From Treponema sp. (lineage in GTDB: Bacteria > Spirochaetota > Spirochaetia > Treponematales > Treponemataceae), in assembly GCA_016293915.1 (NCBI GenBank), contig JAEDCY010000001.1, positions 1 through 64,000 on the forward strand: a DNA stretch of 64,000 nucleotides, given 5' to 3'. The notes under the pieces are model-generated. The model did not search any database. It worked only from the letters and a program-made list of their open reading frames with translations, and had not been told where the DNA came from. Below, one piece after another: positions 9,002-16,543 of the stretch; positions within the stretch are counted from its first letter, which is position 1, and every line of letters begins with the position of its first letter. Position numbers and translations under genes: made by a program.

Positions 9002-9032
9002 AAAAAAAGCACAAGTTTTCACTTGTGCTTTT
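9002..9032 (-). terminator. Rho-independent terminator after acpP
   Basis: On the minus strand the stem GCACAAG/CTTGTGC (plus flanking A/T pairs) with a 6-base loop is followed by seven T residues, 24 bases after the acpP stop. Confidence 0.88.
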
Positions 9033-9055
9033 GCTCTTTATCTTAGTTCAAAGAC

Positions 9056-9295
9056 TTATTTGCCCTGTTCAGACTTGATGAAGTCGTAAGCATCGCGAAC
9101 AGTTTCGAATTCGTTTGCCTTTTCATCTGGGATGCTAACTCCCAATTCTTCTTCGATAGCATATACAAGTTCGTAAGTATCAAGGCTATCAGCTCCAAGA
9201 TCATTTCTGAAAGATGAATCCAAAGTGATTTTTCCTTCATCGATTTCCAATTTGTCAGCAATAAGCTTCTGGATTTTTTCAAACAATTCGTCCAT
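9056..9295 (-). CDS. acpP: Acyl carrier protein
   Basis: A 79-residue acidic helical protein that carries growing acyl chains in fatty-acid synthesis. The phosphopantetheine attachment motif DSLD is present with Ser37. Its length is normal for AcpP. It lies 18 bases after rpmF, the usual bacterial rpmF-acp arrangement linking ribosome and lipid synthesis. The ATG at 9295 is preceded by AGGAG. Confidence 0.96.
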   Translation of the reverse strand: MDELFEKIQKLIADKLEIDEGKITLDSSFRNDLGADSLDTYELVYAIEEELGVSIPDEKANEFETVRDAYDFIKSEQGK

Positions 9296-9313
9296 TCTTT
9301 TTACTCCTAAGAA

Positions 9314-9502
9314 TTAGCCATTAACTTCAGGTGTGATAACCTGACGTCCGCGGTAGAAACCACATTTTGGGCAAACATGATGAGACTGTACAAGGTTTCC
9401 GCAGTTGCTGCATTCTACAAGCTGTGGTGCCTTAAGTTTCATATTGATTGTCTGACGTCTTTTTGTTACGGCTTTTGATGTTTTACTTCTTGGTACTGCC
9501 AT
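9314..9502 (-). CDS. rpmF: 50S ribosomal protein L32
   Basis: A 62-residue basic protein with the L32 N-terminus MAVPRSKTSK and a four-cysteine zinc ribbon (Cys31, Cys34, Cys44, Cys47). The ATG at 9502 is preferred to an in-frame start 72 bases upstream because GAGG precedes it and L32 begins MAVP. It is the first gene of the rpmF-acpP operon, with a strong promoter about 80 bases upstream. Confidence 0.96.
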   Translation of the reverse strand: MAVPRSKTSKAVTKRRQTINMKLKAPQLVECSNCGNLVQSHHVCPKCGFYRGRQVITPEVNG

Positions 9503-9577
9503 ATATGTAACCTCACTATAATTTTTCAGATATAACTGAAGTTTAATATACAACAATTCCAATCTGAATGTCAATCT

Positions 9578-9605
9578 ATTATACCAAATTAACGGCGTTT
9601 GTCAA
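9578..9605 (-). promoter_or_regulatory. Strong promoter of rpmF-acpP
   Basis: On the minus strand a consensus TTGACA and a consensus TATAAT are separated by 16 bases. The predicted leader to rpmF is about 70 bases and contains a small TTCAG/CTGAA hairpin. Confidence 0.85.
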
Positions 9606-9640
9606 ACAAAAAATCAAATTTTGTCATTTAAAATTATTGG

Positions 9641-9721
9641 CACACGGATTCGGAATTACTAACGTAATTCCATATAAATAATTTAAAAAGGATTTTGCGT
9701 TAGCAAAATCGAATCCGTGTG
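9641..9721. repeat. Palindromic intergenic repeat, CACACGGATTCG family (family B), copy 1
   Basis: Perfect 12-bp outer arms CACACGGATTCG/CGAATCCGTGTG enclose two perfect hairpins. The first is GGAATTAC-TAAC-GTAATTCC, which shares bases with the left arm. The second is GATTTTGC-GTTA-GCAAAATC (9691-9710). An AT-rich linker separates them. The fold is a three-way junction lying between the rpmF promoter and the coaD stop. A second copy is at 14233-14311. Confidence 0.9.
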
Positions 9722-9724
9722 ACC

Positions 9725-10204
9725 TTATTGTTTATATTTTTTCGATAAAGCTTCAGCAACGGACGGTGGTACCATCCTAGATATATCTCCTCCAAACTGA
9801 GCCAGCTGTTTAATTGAGCTTGATTTTACAATTGCATATTTTTCTTTTGATTGCAGAAAGACTGTTTCTATATCTGGGTTCAGGTTCTGATTCATCAAGG
9901 CCAGTTCGAATTCATAGCCGAAGTCATTTGCAGAACGCACTCCCCTTACAAGAACTTTAGCACCTACTTCCTTTGCATAATTTACAATAATTCCCTTATA
10001 AGAATGAACAGAAACATTATTAAAAGGCTTGATCAATTCCTTAAGGAATTGAACACGTTCTTCTTCACTGAACATTGTATGTTTTTCCGGATTAACAGAG
10101 ACTACAACATCTACACTTTCAAAAAGTCCAGAAGCTCTTTTTATAATATCCAGATGACCGTTTGTAGGTGGATCAAAAGATCCTGCAAATACAGCTTTTA
10201 CCAT
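9725..10204 (-). CDS. coaD: Phosphopantetheine adenylyltransferase
   Basis: A 159-residue nucleotidyltransferase catalysing the penultimate step of coenzyme A synthesis. It has the N-terminal GSFDPPTNGHLDI with the nucleotide-binding TxGH motif (residues 14-17), the LVRGVRSANDF segment and the late SSSIKQL motif. The length is typical. No ribosome site precedes the ATG. Instead a 17-spaced promoter ends eight bases upstream, so the mRNA is probably leaderless. Confidence 0.95.
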   Translation of the reverse strand: MVKAVFAGSFDPPTNGHLDIIKRASGLFESVDVVVSVNPEKHTMFSEEERVQFLKELIKPFNNVSVHSYKGIIVNYAKEVGAKVLVRGVRSANDFGYEFELALMNQNLNPDIETVFLQSKEKYAIVKSSSIKQLAQFGGDISRMVPPSVAEALSKKYKQ

Positions 10205-10212
10205 AATTAAGT

Positions 10213-10241
10213 AATCTATCTTATTTGACGAAAACGGGCAA
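10213..10241 (-). promoter_or_regulatory. Predicted coaD promoter, leaderless configuration
   Basis: On the minus strand TTGCCC-17-TAGATT ends eight bases before the coaD ATG. It overlaps the promoter of the divergent lipoprotein gene, so RNA polymerase probably cannot occupy both at once. Confidence 0.55.
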
Positions 10242-10253
10242 TAGATGTAAAAT
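10225..10253 (+). promoter_or_regulatory. Predicted lipoprotein promoter, leaderless configuration
   Basis: TTGACG (10225-10230), 17 bases, TAAAAT (10248-10253), then seven bases to the ATG at 10261. There is no Shine-Dalgarno sequence. Confidence 0.7.
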
Positions 10254-10260
10254 CGTCTTT

Positions 10261-10881
10261 ATGAAAAAGATTTACATTTTATTTGCACTTATTTTGGGAG
10301 TTTGTTTAGTATCTTGTGGTAGCACACCTGTTGAAGAAAAGGCAAAACCAGAAGCTCCTGTTGAAAAAGAAACAAAAACATCAGTTGATGAAGTTGAAGA
10401 TGTAGAAGATGAAGTTGAACTTATTAATGAAGAAGTAAAATCTGAAGAAGATGAGGAAGAATATATTCGTTCTACTCAGGCACTTTCTGCAGAAGAACTT
10501 GTAACTAAAGATGAATTTGCAGAAGATAAAGCAGAAATTCTTAGAATTATAAAAGAACTTCAAAAGGTTATGGAAAAAGAAGATGTTGAAGACTGGCTCA
10601 GCTATGTTGATACTGCGTCAAAAAACTTCTATTCTAATCCTGCAAATATAAGAAAAGTTCAAAAGAAACTTCCAAACAAAGCAATTGTATTAAATGGAAT
10701 TGGCGATTATTTCAAATATGTCTTTATCCCATCAAGAAAGAATCGCGAAATTACTGAAATCAGATATATTTCTAAAACCAATACAAAAGCAGTTCAGGTA
10801 AATGAAGACCATAGTATTACAAGATACTATCAGTTTATCAAAGTAAATGGAAAGTGGTATGTACAGCTTGACCGTGTTTAA
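10261..10881 (+). CDS. Predicted lipoprotein with acidic linker and NTF2-like C-terminus
   Basis: A 206-residue protein with a signal peptide and lipobox LVSC (Cys19). Residues about 25-70 are rich in Glu, Val and Lys and look like an extended spacer. The C-terminal half (about 90-206) alternates helix and strand with an ending like YQFIKVNGKWYVQLDRV, reminiscent of NTF2/SnoaL-like domains, but I recognise no specific family. The ATG at 10261 is chosen because the signal peptide begins there; an in-frame start at 10225 falls on the promoter -35 box. Confidence 0.75.
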   Translation: MKKIYILFALILGVCLVSCGSTPVEEKAKPEAPVEKETKTSVDEVEDVEDEVELINEEVKSEEDEEEYIRSTQALSAEELVTKDEFAEDKAEILRIIKELQKVMEKEDVEDWLSYVDTASKNFYSNPANIRKVQKKLPNKAIVLNGIGDYFKYVFIPSRKNREITEIRYISKTNTKAVQVNEDHSITRYYQFIKVNGKWYVQLDRV

Positions 10882-10887
10882 TTTCCG

Positions 10888-10916
10888 TTGATTTTTTATT
10901 AAGTATATTCTATAAT
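10888..10916 (+). promoter_or_regulatory. Predicted promoter of the HEAT-like gene
   Basis: TTGATT (10888-10893), 17 bases, TATAAT (10911-10916). The gene start at 10954 has its own GGAGG ribosome site, so this transcript has a normal leader. Confidence 0.75.
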
Positions 10917-10953
10917 TATTGAATAGGTTTATGACCATAACGGAGGAATTTTA

Positions 10954-11670
10954 ATGAAACTTTCAAAAAAAGTTTTTATTGCAGCTGCAATGATGCTCGT
11001 AGCTGGATTTGCTTTTGCTCAATCTGAAAAAGAATCGTCTGTTGAAAGTGAATATCTTAACGATGTAGACGGCGATATCATAATGACACTTGCCGAATCA
11101 GATGAGTATGATAATAAACTGGTTGCCATTCAGTATCTTCAGAGCGCAATAGAGGACGGCAATACTTCTGACGCAGTAATTCAGGCTCTTGACCGCCTTG
11201 CTGGAGATGGTCTTACAACCCAGAACCGTACAAATGGTCGTCTTATGAATAACTTCCCGGAAATCCGTCGTGAAGCATGTAAGCTTATGGCTAAAGTTCC
11301 TACTGAACATTCAAAAAATATGCTGATTTCAATTGCAGTTGCAGATAACGAACCAATGGTAATTGCTGCTGCTGTAAAATCACTTGGAGAAATCGGTATT
11401 AATGAAAACGATGAAGCTGTAGATGCCATTGCTTTTGCTAACCGCCGTAATCAGGTTTTGAATCCTACAAGTTCTCTTGCTCTTGAAGTACTTAATGCTT
11501 TTGAAATGCTTGCTGATTCAACTGAAAATAAAAAAACTATGATTGATGCTGTAGCACGTATTTCTACAGACTATCATTATGTAACACCTGTTAGACAGAA
11601 GGCTTATAAACTTCTTAAAAAGCTTTCAAGCAATTCTGGTGACAATAAGAAATCAAGCGAAAAAAATTAA
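10954..11670 (+). CDS. Exported HEAT-repeat-like protein
   Basis: A 238-residue protein with a signal peptide cleaved near AFAQ (residues 20-23). The rest is helical, with HEAT-like pairs such as EIRREACKLMAKVPTE and NEPMVIAAAVKSLGEIG. Such arrays usually form protein-binding solenoids, so it may be a periplasmic adaptor. It has a strong GGAGG site, its own promoter and a terminator after it, so it is probably a monocistronic unit. The function is unknown. Confidence 0.75.
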   Translation: MKLSKKVFIAAAMMLVAGFAFAQSEKESSVESEYLNDVDGDIIMTLAESDEYDNKLVAIQYLQSAIEDGNTSDAVIQALDRLAGDGLTTQNRTNGRLMNNFPEIRREACKLMAKVPTEHSKNMLISIAVADNEPMVIAAAVKSLGEIGINENDEAVDAIAFANRRNQVLNPTSSLALEVLNAFEMLADSTENKKTMIDAVARISTDYHYVTPVRQKAYKLLKKLSSNSGDNKKSSEKN

Positions 11671-11698
11671 TCTGAGACTGAGTTCAGCTTATATAATT

Positions 11699-11731
11699 AA
11701 AAAGGCTTCCGTACAGGCAGCCTTTTTTTTT
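11699..11731 (+). terminator. Rho-independent terminator
   Basis: Stem AAAGGCT/AGCCTTT with an 11-base loop runs into nine T residues. It ends the HEAT-like gene just before maf. Confidence 0.85.
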
Positions 11732-11741
11732 GGAGTAAATT

Positions 11742-12332
11742 ATGGAACCAATAATACTTGCATCTTCTTCACCTCGCCGTCAGGAAATTTTAAAAATGCT
11801 TAAGATTCCTTTCCGGGTAATTATTCCTAATATAGACGAAACTCTTTCTTCAGTAATTGAACTTGAACAAGTTCCAGAGCTTCTTGCACGCGAAAAAGTT
11901 ACTGCAGTAATCCACTCTCTCCCAGCAGGTCAGGAAATACAATGGATTCTTGGAGCAGATACAGTGATTCTTTTTGATGGTAAGGTTATTGGAAAACCTG
12001 AAACCCATGAACAGGCTGTTGAATATCTTACAGCCCTTCAGGGAACAAGTCATACAGTACTTACTGCTCTGGTTCTTTATAATGGTCATAAAAAGAAAAC
12101 AGTTTCACGGCTTTGTAAAACAAAAGTAACATTTGCACCTATGACAAGTGAAGAGATTGAGTGGTATGTAGAAACCGGTGAGTGGCATGGTGCTGCCGGT
12201 GGTTACAGGATTCAAAGTCTTGCTTCCTGCTTTATATCAAATATTGAAGGCTCATATTCGGGAGCGGTCGGCTTGCCTATTTTTGAGCTTTACGATATAT
12301 TAAAGGAGCAGGGATATTCTATCCTTGAATAA
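11742..12332 (+). CDS. maf: Maf-family nucleoside triphosphate pyrophosphatase
   Basis: A 196-residue house-cleaning enzyme that hydrolyses non-canonical or selected NTPs (dTTP/UTP type in YhdE-like members). Visible motifs are ASSSPRRQEIL near the N-terminus, WILGADTVI with the conserved acidic residue, IGKP, and GGYRIQS near the C-terminus. A GGAG ribosome site overlaps the end of the preceding terminator T-run. It is followed by repeat sequence and rpsB. Confidence 0.93.
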   Translation: MEPIILASSSPRRQEILKMLKIPFRVIIPNIDETLSSVIELEQVPELLAREKVTAVIHSLPAGQEIQWILGADTVILFDGKVIGKPETHEQAVEYLTALQGTSHTVLTALVLYNGHKKKTVSRLCKTKVTFAPMTSEEIEWYVETGEWHGAAGGYRIQSLASCFISNIEGSYSGAVGLPIFELYDILKEQGYSILE

Positions 12333-12345
12333 AGTAATTATTTTA

Positions 12346-12403
12346 GTCATGCTGAACTTGTTTCATCATCTTTTAATAGATTCCGAAACAAGTTCGGAAT
12401 GAC
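12346..12403. repeat. GTCAT...ATGAC twin-hairpin repeat (family A), copy 1
   Basis: The left arm hairpin has loop CTTGT, with one mutated pair (TTCATC in place of TTCAGC). The right arm TTCCGAA-ACAAG-TTCGGAA is perfect. GTCAT and ATGAC bound the element. The two hairpin loops are complementary to each other. It lies between maf and rpsB. Confidence 0.8.
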
Positions 12404-12460
12404 GATATAATTACTATCTTCCGGCCCGTATGGGTACGAGAAATAGAGTTTGGCGGTAGA

Positions 12461-12485
12461 GATCCTGAAACAAGTTCAGGATGAC
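12461..12485. repeat. Solo right arm of a family A repeat
   Basis: GATCCTGAA-ACAAG-TTCAGGATGAC is the right half of the family A element without a recognisable left half. It ends 14 bases before the rpsB ribosome site. The intervening 12404-12460 shows no clear structure. Confidence 0.75.
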
Positions 12486-12511
12486 AGAATCTACCCGTGA
12501 AGGAGTTAATC

Positions 12512-13387
12512 ATGGCAGTAGTAACCATGAAGAACCTGTTGGAATCTGGAGTACACTTCGGACATCAGGTAAAACGCTGGGATCCACGTATGAAGAAGTA
12601 CATCTTCGCAGAACGCAATGGTATCCACATTATCGACTTGCAGAAGACAATTGCTGCAATCAAAGACGGCTATGATGAAGTACGCAGAGTTACTGCATCT
12701 GGCAAATCAATCCTTTTCGTAGGAACTAAAAAACAGGCACAGCAGGCTGTACAGAAAGAAGCTGAACGCTGTGGTATGTTCTATGTAAACAACCGCTGGC
12801 TTGGTGGTATGCTTACAAACTTCGCTACAATCAAAAAATCACTTCAGCGCCTCAAGAAAATCGAAAAGATGGAAATTGACGGCACATTCGATAATCTTAC
12901 AAAGAAAGAAGTAGCTGCTCTCCAGAAGGAAAAGGCAAAGCTCGAAAAGAACCTCGGTGGTATTAAAGAGATGAAGGAACTCCCAGGAGCTCTCTTCGTA
13001 ATCGATACACACAAGGAACAGCTTGCAGTTGCAGAAGCACGCAGAATGGGCATCCCTATCATCGCTGTAGTTGATACAAACTGTAACCCAGAAGGAATCG
13101 ACTACCCTATTCCAGGTAATGATGACGCTATCCGCGCTATTTCTTTGTTCACTTCTATTATTGCTAACGCTGTAATTGAATCTGACAATGAAGCTGGTCT
13201 TAAGATTCTTGAGAACCTTAACGACGAAGATGAAGTTCAGACTGACGCTTCTACAAAAACAGAAGATCAGGAAATCGTTGATTATTCTAACTATCAGCCA
13301 ACTGAACCAAAAGAAGAAGATGTTGAAGCAGACGAAAGAGAAAGTCTCGCTGACGACGTTGATGAAGACAAAATTTATAAGGACTAA
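12512..13387 (+). CDS. rpsB: 30S ribosomal protein S2
   Basis: A 291-residue small-subunit protein with the S2 N-terminus (MKNLLESGVHFGHQ) and the internal RWLGGMLTNF and FVIDTHKE motifs. It is longer than Escherichia coli S2 (about 241 residues) because of a very acidic C-terminal tail after residue 235 (EDEVQTDAST onward). The ATG at 12512 follows AAGGAG. tsf follows after three bases, the usual rpsB-tsf operon. Confidence 0.97.
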   Translation: MAVVTMKNLLESGVHFGHQVKRWDPRMKKYIFAERNGIHIIDLQKTIAAIKDGYDEVRRVTASGKSILFVGTKKQAQQAVQKEAERCGMFYVNNRWLGGMLTNFATIKKSLQRLKKIEKMEIDGTFDNLTKKEVAALQKEKAKLEKNLGGIKEMKELPGALFVIDTHKEQLAVAEARRMGIPIIAVVDTNCNPEGIDYPIPGNDDAIRAISLFTSIIANAVIESDNEAGLKILENLNDEDEVQTDASTKTEDQEIVDYSNYQPTEPKEEDVEADERESLADDVDEDKIYKD

Positions 13388-13390
13388 TAT

Positions 13391-14224
13391 ATGGCAATCA
13401 CAGCAGCTGACGTAAAGGCACTTCGCGAAGCCACTGGTGCCGGCATGATGGAATGCAAAAAAGCCCTTACAGAATGTAATGGCGACATGGCAGAAGCAGA
13501 AAAATATCTTAAGGAAAAGGGACTTGCAGCTATGGCTAAGCGCGCTGAGCGTGCTACAACTGAAGGTCGTCTTTTCATCCGCCAGAACGGAAATAAAATT
13601 GCAGTTGTTGAACTTACTTGTGAAACAGACTTCGTAGCAAACAATGCAGACTTTATTGCCGTAGGCGAAAAGCTCCTCGACGTAACTTTCGAAAAGGGTT
13701 ACACAAAGGTTGAAGCTGATCACGAAGCTATTCTTGAGCCACTCAAGGTATCTATCCGTGAAAACATGAAGGTTGCAAAGGTTGAAGTAATTGATGTACC
13801 AGCTGATGCATCTGCTTCATTCTATGTACACTCAGACAAGAAAACTGGTGCTGTAGTTGTAGTTAAGGGTTCTACTGCAGATGCAGTAAAGACTTTTGCT
13901 TATGACTGCTGTCTCCACATTGCAGCTTTCACACCAGCTTACACATCAAAGAAAGATGTTCCAGAAACATATGTTGCTGAACAGAAGGAAATCTTCAAGG
14001 CACAGATGGATCAGGACGAAAAGATGGCTGGTAAGCCTGAGAACGTTAAGGAAGGAATTCTACAGGGTAAGATTAACAAGCACCTTGCAGAAATCTGTTT
14101 CGAAGATCAGATGTTCGTAAAGGACGACAAGAAAACTGTAACAGCAAAACTTGCAGAAGTAGGAAAAGAAGCAGGCGCTACACTTTCTTTTGCTACTGCA
14201 AAGCTCTTTGTTTTAGGTAAGTAA
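13391..14224 (+). CDS. tsf: Translation elongation factor Ts
   Basis: A 277-residue guanine nucleotide exchange factor for EF-Tu. The N-terminal domain begins ITAADVKALREATGAGMM and the core motif CETDFVA (TDFVAN) that inserts near the EF-Tu magnesium site is present. The length is normal. AAGGA lies before the ATG. In many bacteria pyrH follows; here a structured repeat and frr follow. Confidence 0.97.
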   Translation: MAITAADVKALREATGAGMMECKKALTECNGDMAEAEKYLKEKGLAAMAKRAERATTEGRLFIRQNGNKIAVVELTCETDFVANNADFIAVGEKLLDVTFEKGYTKVEADHEAILEPLKVSIRENMKVAKVEVIDVPADASASFYVHSDKKTGAVVVVKGSTADAVKTFAYDCCLHIAAFTPAYTSKKDVPETYVAEQKEIFKAQMDQDEKMAGKPENVKEGILQGKINKHLAEICFEDQMFVKDDKKTVTAKLAEVGKEAGATLSFATAKLFVLGK

Positions 14225-14232
14225 AATTAATA

Positions 14233-14311
14233 TCACACGGATTCGATTTTGCTAACTCAAAATCATATATTACAAATATGAAATGCCGTCAGGCATTTCG
14301 AATCCGTGTGA
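14233..14311. repeat. Palindromic intergenic repeat, CACACGGATTCG family (family B), copy 2
   Basis: Outer arms TCACACGGATTCG/CGAATCCGTGTGA are identical to the copy at 9641-9721. They enclose GATTTTG-CTAACT-CAAAATC (14245-14264) and GAAATGCC-GTCA-GGCATTTC. The second hairpin is unrelated in sequence to either hairpin of copy 1. It sits between tsf and frr, inside what should be one transcript. Confidence 0.9.
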
Positions 14312-14336
14312 CAATAAAATAATTAGGAGATAACGT

Positions 14337-14882
14337 ATGGCAGAAACAATCGAAGCACGCATGGACAAAACTATCGATTCTTTAAAGGATTCATTCAATA
14401 CAATCAGAACTGGACGCGCTAATGCCGCAATTTTTGATAAAGTTCGTGTTGATTATTACGGAACAAAATCACCTTTGAATCAGGTTGCAACAATCGCAAT
14501 TCCTGAAGCTCGTTCTGTCATCATCACTCCTTTTGACAAATCACTTATTTCTGAGATTGAAAAAGCAATTCAGATGGCAGACCTCGGATTAAACCCATCA
14601 AACGATGGTAAGGTAATCCGCATTGCAATTCCTGCCCTTACAGCAGACCGTCGCAAGGAACTTGTAAAGCAGGCTAAAACAGTTGCAGAAAACAGCCGTA
14701 CAGCAATCCGCAACATCCGCCGCGACGGTAACGACGACCTCAAAAAACAGCAGAAAGACGGCACACTCACTGAGGACGGACTTAAAACAGAAACTGACAA
14801 GCTCCAGAAGCTTACAGATAAATACATCGACGAAATCAACAAGATTTACGATGCAAAAGAAAAGGACATCATGCAGAACTAA
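14337..14882 (+). CDS. frr: Ribosome recycling factor
   Basis: A 181-residue factor that splits post-termination ribosomes with EF-G. It has the typical NTIRTGRANA segment, the VRVDYYGTKSPLNQVATI hinge region and a long charged C-terminal helix. The length matches the family. AGGAG precedes the ATG. It lies between the family B repeat and uppS. Confidence 0.97.
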   Translation: MAETIEARMDKTIDSLKDSFNTIRTGRANAAIFDKVRVDYYGTKSPLNQVATIAIPEARSVIITPFDKSLISEIEKAIQMADLGLNPSNDGKVIRIAIPALTADRRKELVKQAKTVAENSRTAIRNIRRDGNDDLKKQQKDGTLTEDGLKTETDKLQKLTDKYIDEINKIYDAKEKDIMQN

Positions 14883-14893
14883 AGCATGCTTTT

Positions 14894-15625
14894 ATGACTG
14901 TAGATGTAAATAAGGAAAATCTTCCGCTGCATGTAGCCATTACGATGGACGGCAACGGAAGATGGGCACAGCAAAGAAAACTCCCCCGCACTTCCGGACA
15001 CGATGAAGGTCTTAAAACTGCAAAACGTATTGTTAAAGCAGCAAGCGACATCGGTATTAAGTATCTTACGCTTTATGTTTTTTCAACAGAAAATTGGAAA
15101 CGCGCTGAACAGGAAGTCGGTTTTCTTATGAATCTGATTCACACGCATTTGTGTGCTGAATTAGATTTTTATAGAGAAAATAAAATCCGAGTACGTCATA
15201 TCGGAAATTTTGAAGCTCTTCCCGCAAGTGTTCAAAAAGACATTAAAGAAGCCATTGAAGATACTGCCACTTTTACAGGAATGACCGTAAACCTAGCAAT
15301 TAATTATGGTGGCCGAGACGAAATTATCCGTGGTATTAAAAAAATTGTAAATAATAAAGTTCCCGCTGATCAAATAGATGAAAAGCTTTTTTCAAGTTAT
15401 CTTGATATGAATGAATGCACAGATGTTGATCTTCTTATCAGAACTGGTGGAGAACAACGTTTAAGCAATTATCTTTTATGGCATGTTGCTTATGCAGAGC
15501 AAATTTATACAGATACTCTCTGGCCAGATTATTCTAACGAAGAATTCTATTCTCACATAAAAGCATTTGAAACCCGAAACAGAAGATTTGGCGCAGAAAA
15601 ACCAGCAGAAAGGAAAGGAAAATAA
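14894..15625 (+). CDS. uppS: Undecaprenyl diphosphate synthase
   Basis: A 243-residue cis-prenyltransferase making the C55 carrier lipid for peptidoglycan and glycan export. The signature MDGNGRWA (18-25) supplies the catalytic Asp19, and RTGGEQRLSNYLLW is the conserved C-terminal substrate-binding motif. It starts 11 bases after frr. No ribosome site is obvious, so translation may depend on coupling to frr. It feeds the same lipid carrier used by the WbaP-like transferase at 33.8 kb. Confidence 0.95.
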   Translation: MTVDVNKENLPLHVAITMDGNGRWAQQRKLPRTSGHDEGLKTAKRIVKAASDIGIKYLTLYVFSTENWKRAEQEVGFLMNLIHTHLCAELDFYRENKIRVRHIGNFEALPASVQKDIKEAIEDTATFTGMTVNLAINYGGRDEIIRGIKKIVNNKVPADQIDEKLFSSYLDMNECTDVDLLIRTGGEQRLSNYLLWHVAYAEQIYTDTLWPDYSNEEFYSHIKAFETRNRRFGAEKPAERKGK

Positions 15626-15629
15626 TTTT

Positions 15630-16466
15630 ATGAATAAAGTTGCAAAAAGACTTCTTACATTTTTTATTGGTACACCTATAATATTATTAATTGTTTTTTG
15701 TGATTATCTGAATCATCTTCCTTTACAAATAGTTCTTGGTATTTTTTCTGTACTCGGTGCTAATGAATTTTATACAATGATATCTAAAAGGAATAAGCTT
15801 TTTACAAAAGAAATAGTTTTGATTGCTACTGTACTTCTTCCATTTGCCTGTTATATTTTTATTCTTTCAAATCTACCTCTTGATATAACACCATGGCTTT
15901 TTATTGCTATTATTATTTTATTAATGGGTTTTGAAAGCTTTACTGCAAAAACTTTTGAAAATTCTTTATCAAAACTAGCTTATTCTACTCTAACAATTTT
16001 TTATTGTGGTTTTCTTATTACATTCATTTCAAGAATGACACTTTTTCCTAATGCAAAATACATAATCAGTCTCTTTCTGATTTTTGTATTCATGTGTGAC
16101 TCATGTGCATGGTTCTTTGGTATTCTCTTTGGAAAATCAACAAGAGGATTCGTTGCTGCCAGTCCTAATAAAAGTATTGTTGGTTTTATCGGCGGTATTA
16201 TAGGATCAATAGCATTTGGTTTGCTTTTCAAATTAATTTTTCCAGATGTAATTACTATTTCTTATCGAAATCTTGTTATACTTGGTATAATTACTTCTCT
16301 TGCAGCAATTATTGGAGATTTAATTGAATCTGTTTTCAAACGTTCTTGTGAAGTAAAAGATAGTGGAAATCTTATTCCTGGACGTGGAGGAGTTCTTGAT
16401 TCTATAGATTCTATTTTAATTGCAGCTCCGATTTTCTATATCGGATATAATTTCTTATTTTTGTAG
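15630..16466 (+). CDS. cdsA: Phosphatidate cytidylyltransferase
   Basis: A 278-residue membrane enzyme with about eight TM helices that makes CDP-diacylglycerol, the precursor of bacterial phospholipids. The C-terminal CDP-alcohol signature is visible as SVFKRSCEVKDSGNLIPGRG followed by GVLDSID; the usual PGHGG is PGRGG here. The ATG at 15630 is preferred over an in-frame start inside uppS because an AGGAAAGGA site precedes it. It lies four bases after uppS. Confidence 0.93.
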   Translation: MNKVAKRLLTFFIGTPIILLIVFCDYLNHLPLQIVLGIFSVLGANEFYTMISKRNKLFTKEIVLIATVLLPFACYIFILSNLPLDITPWLFIAIIILLMGFESFTAKTFENSLSKLAYSTLTIFYCGFLITFISRMTLFPNAKYIISLFLIFVFMCDSCAWFFGILFGKSTRGFVAASPNKSIVGFIGGIIGSIAFGLLFKLIFPDVITISYRNLVILGIITSLAAIIGDLIESVFKRSCEVKDSGNLIPGRGGVLDSIDSILIAAPIFYIGYNFLFL

Positions 16467-16473
16467 TTACGCA

Positions 16474-16511
16474 GGCACTGAAATCATTTCGTTTTCAGCC
16501 TCTTTTTTTTT
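16474..16511 (+). terminator. Possible terminator or attenuator after cdsA
   Basis: An imperfect stem GGC(A)CTGAAA/TTTTCAGCC is followed by a T-rich run of about eleven bases. The dxr gene begins 33 bases later, so it may only partly reduce readthrough. A remnant resembling a family A right arm (ending TCGGGATGAC) lies between it and dxr. Confidence 0.6.
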
Positions 16512-16543
16512 GATTCCAAACTTTCGGGATGACAGGATAGTTT

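Noticed and set aside
8907..9014. N-terminal extension of RNase III by 36 residues
   Set aside because: The extension reads through a palindromic repeat. The ATG at 8906 has a good ribosome site and matches the family start.
9641..9721. Family B repeat as an ordinary terminator of coaD or rpmF
   Set aside because: It lacks a U-tract after the outer stem, and an identical-arm copy lies inside the tsf-frr operon.
12839..13723. A 294-residue open frame on the minus strand opposite rpsB and tsf
   Set aside because: It is antisense to two certain genes, is rich in Cys, Phe and Ser as expected of a mirrored frame, and has no ribosome site.
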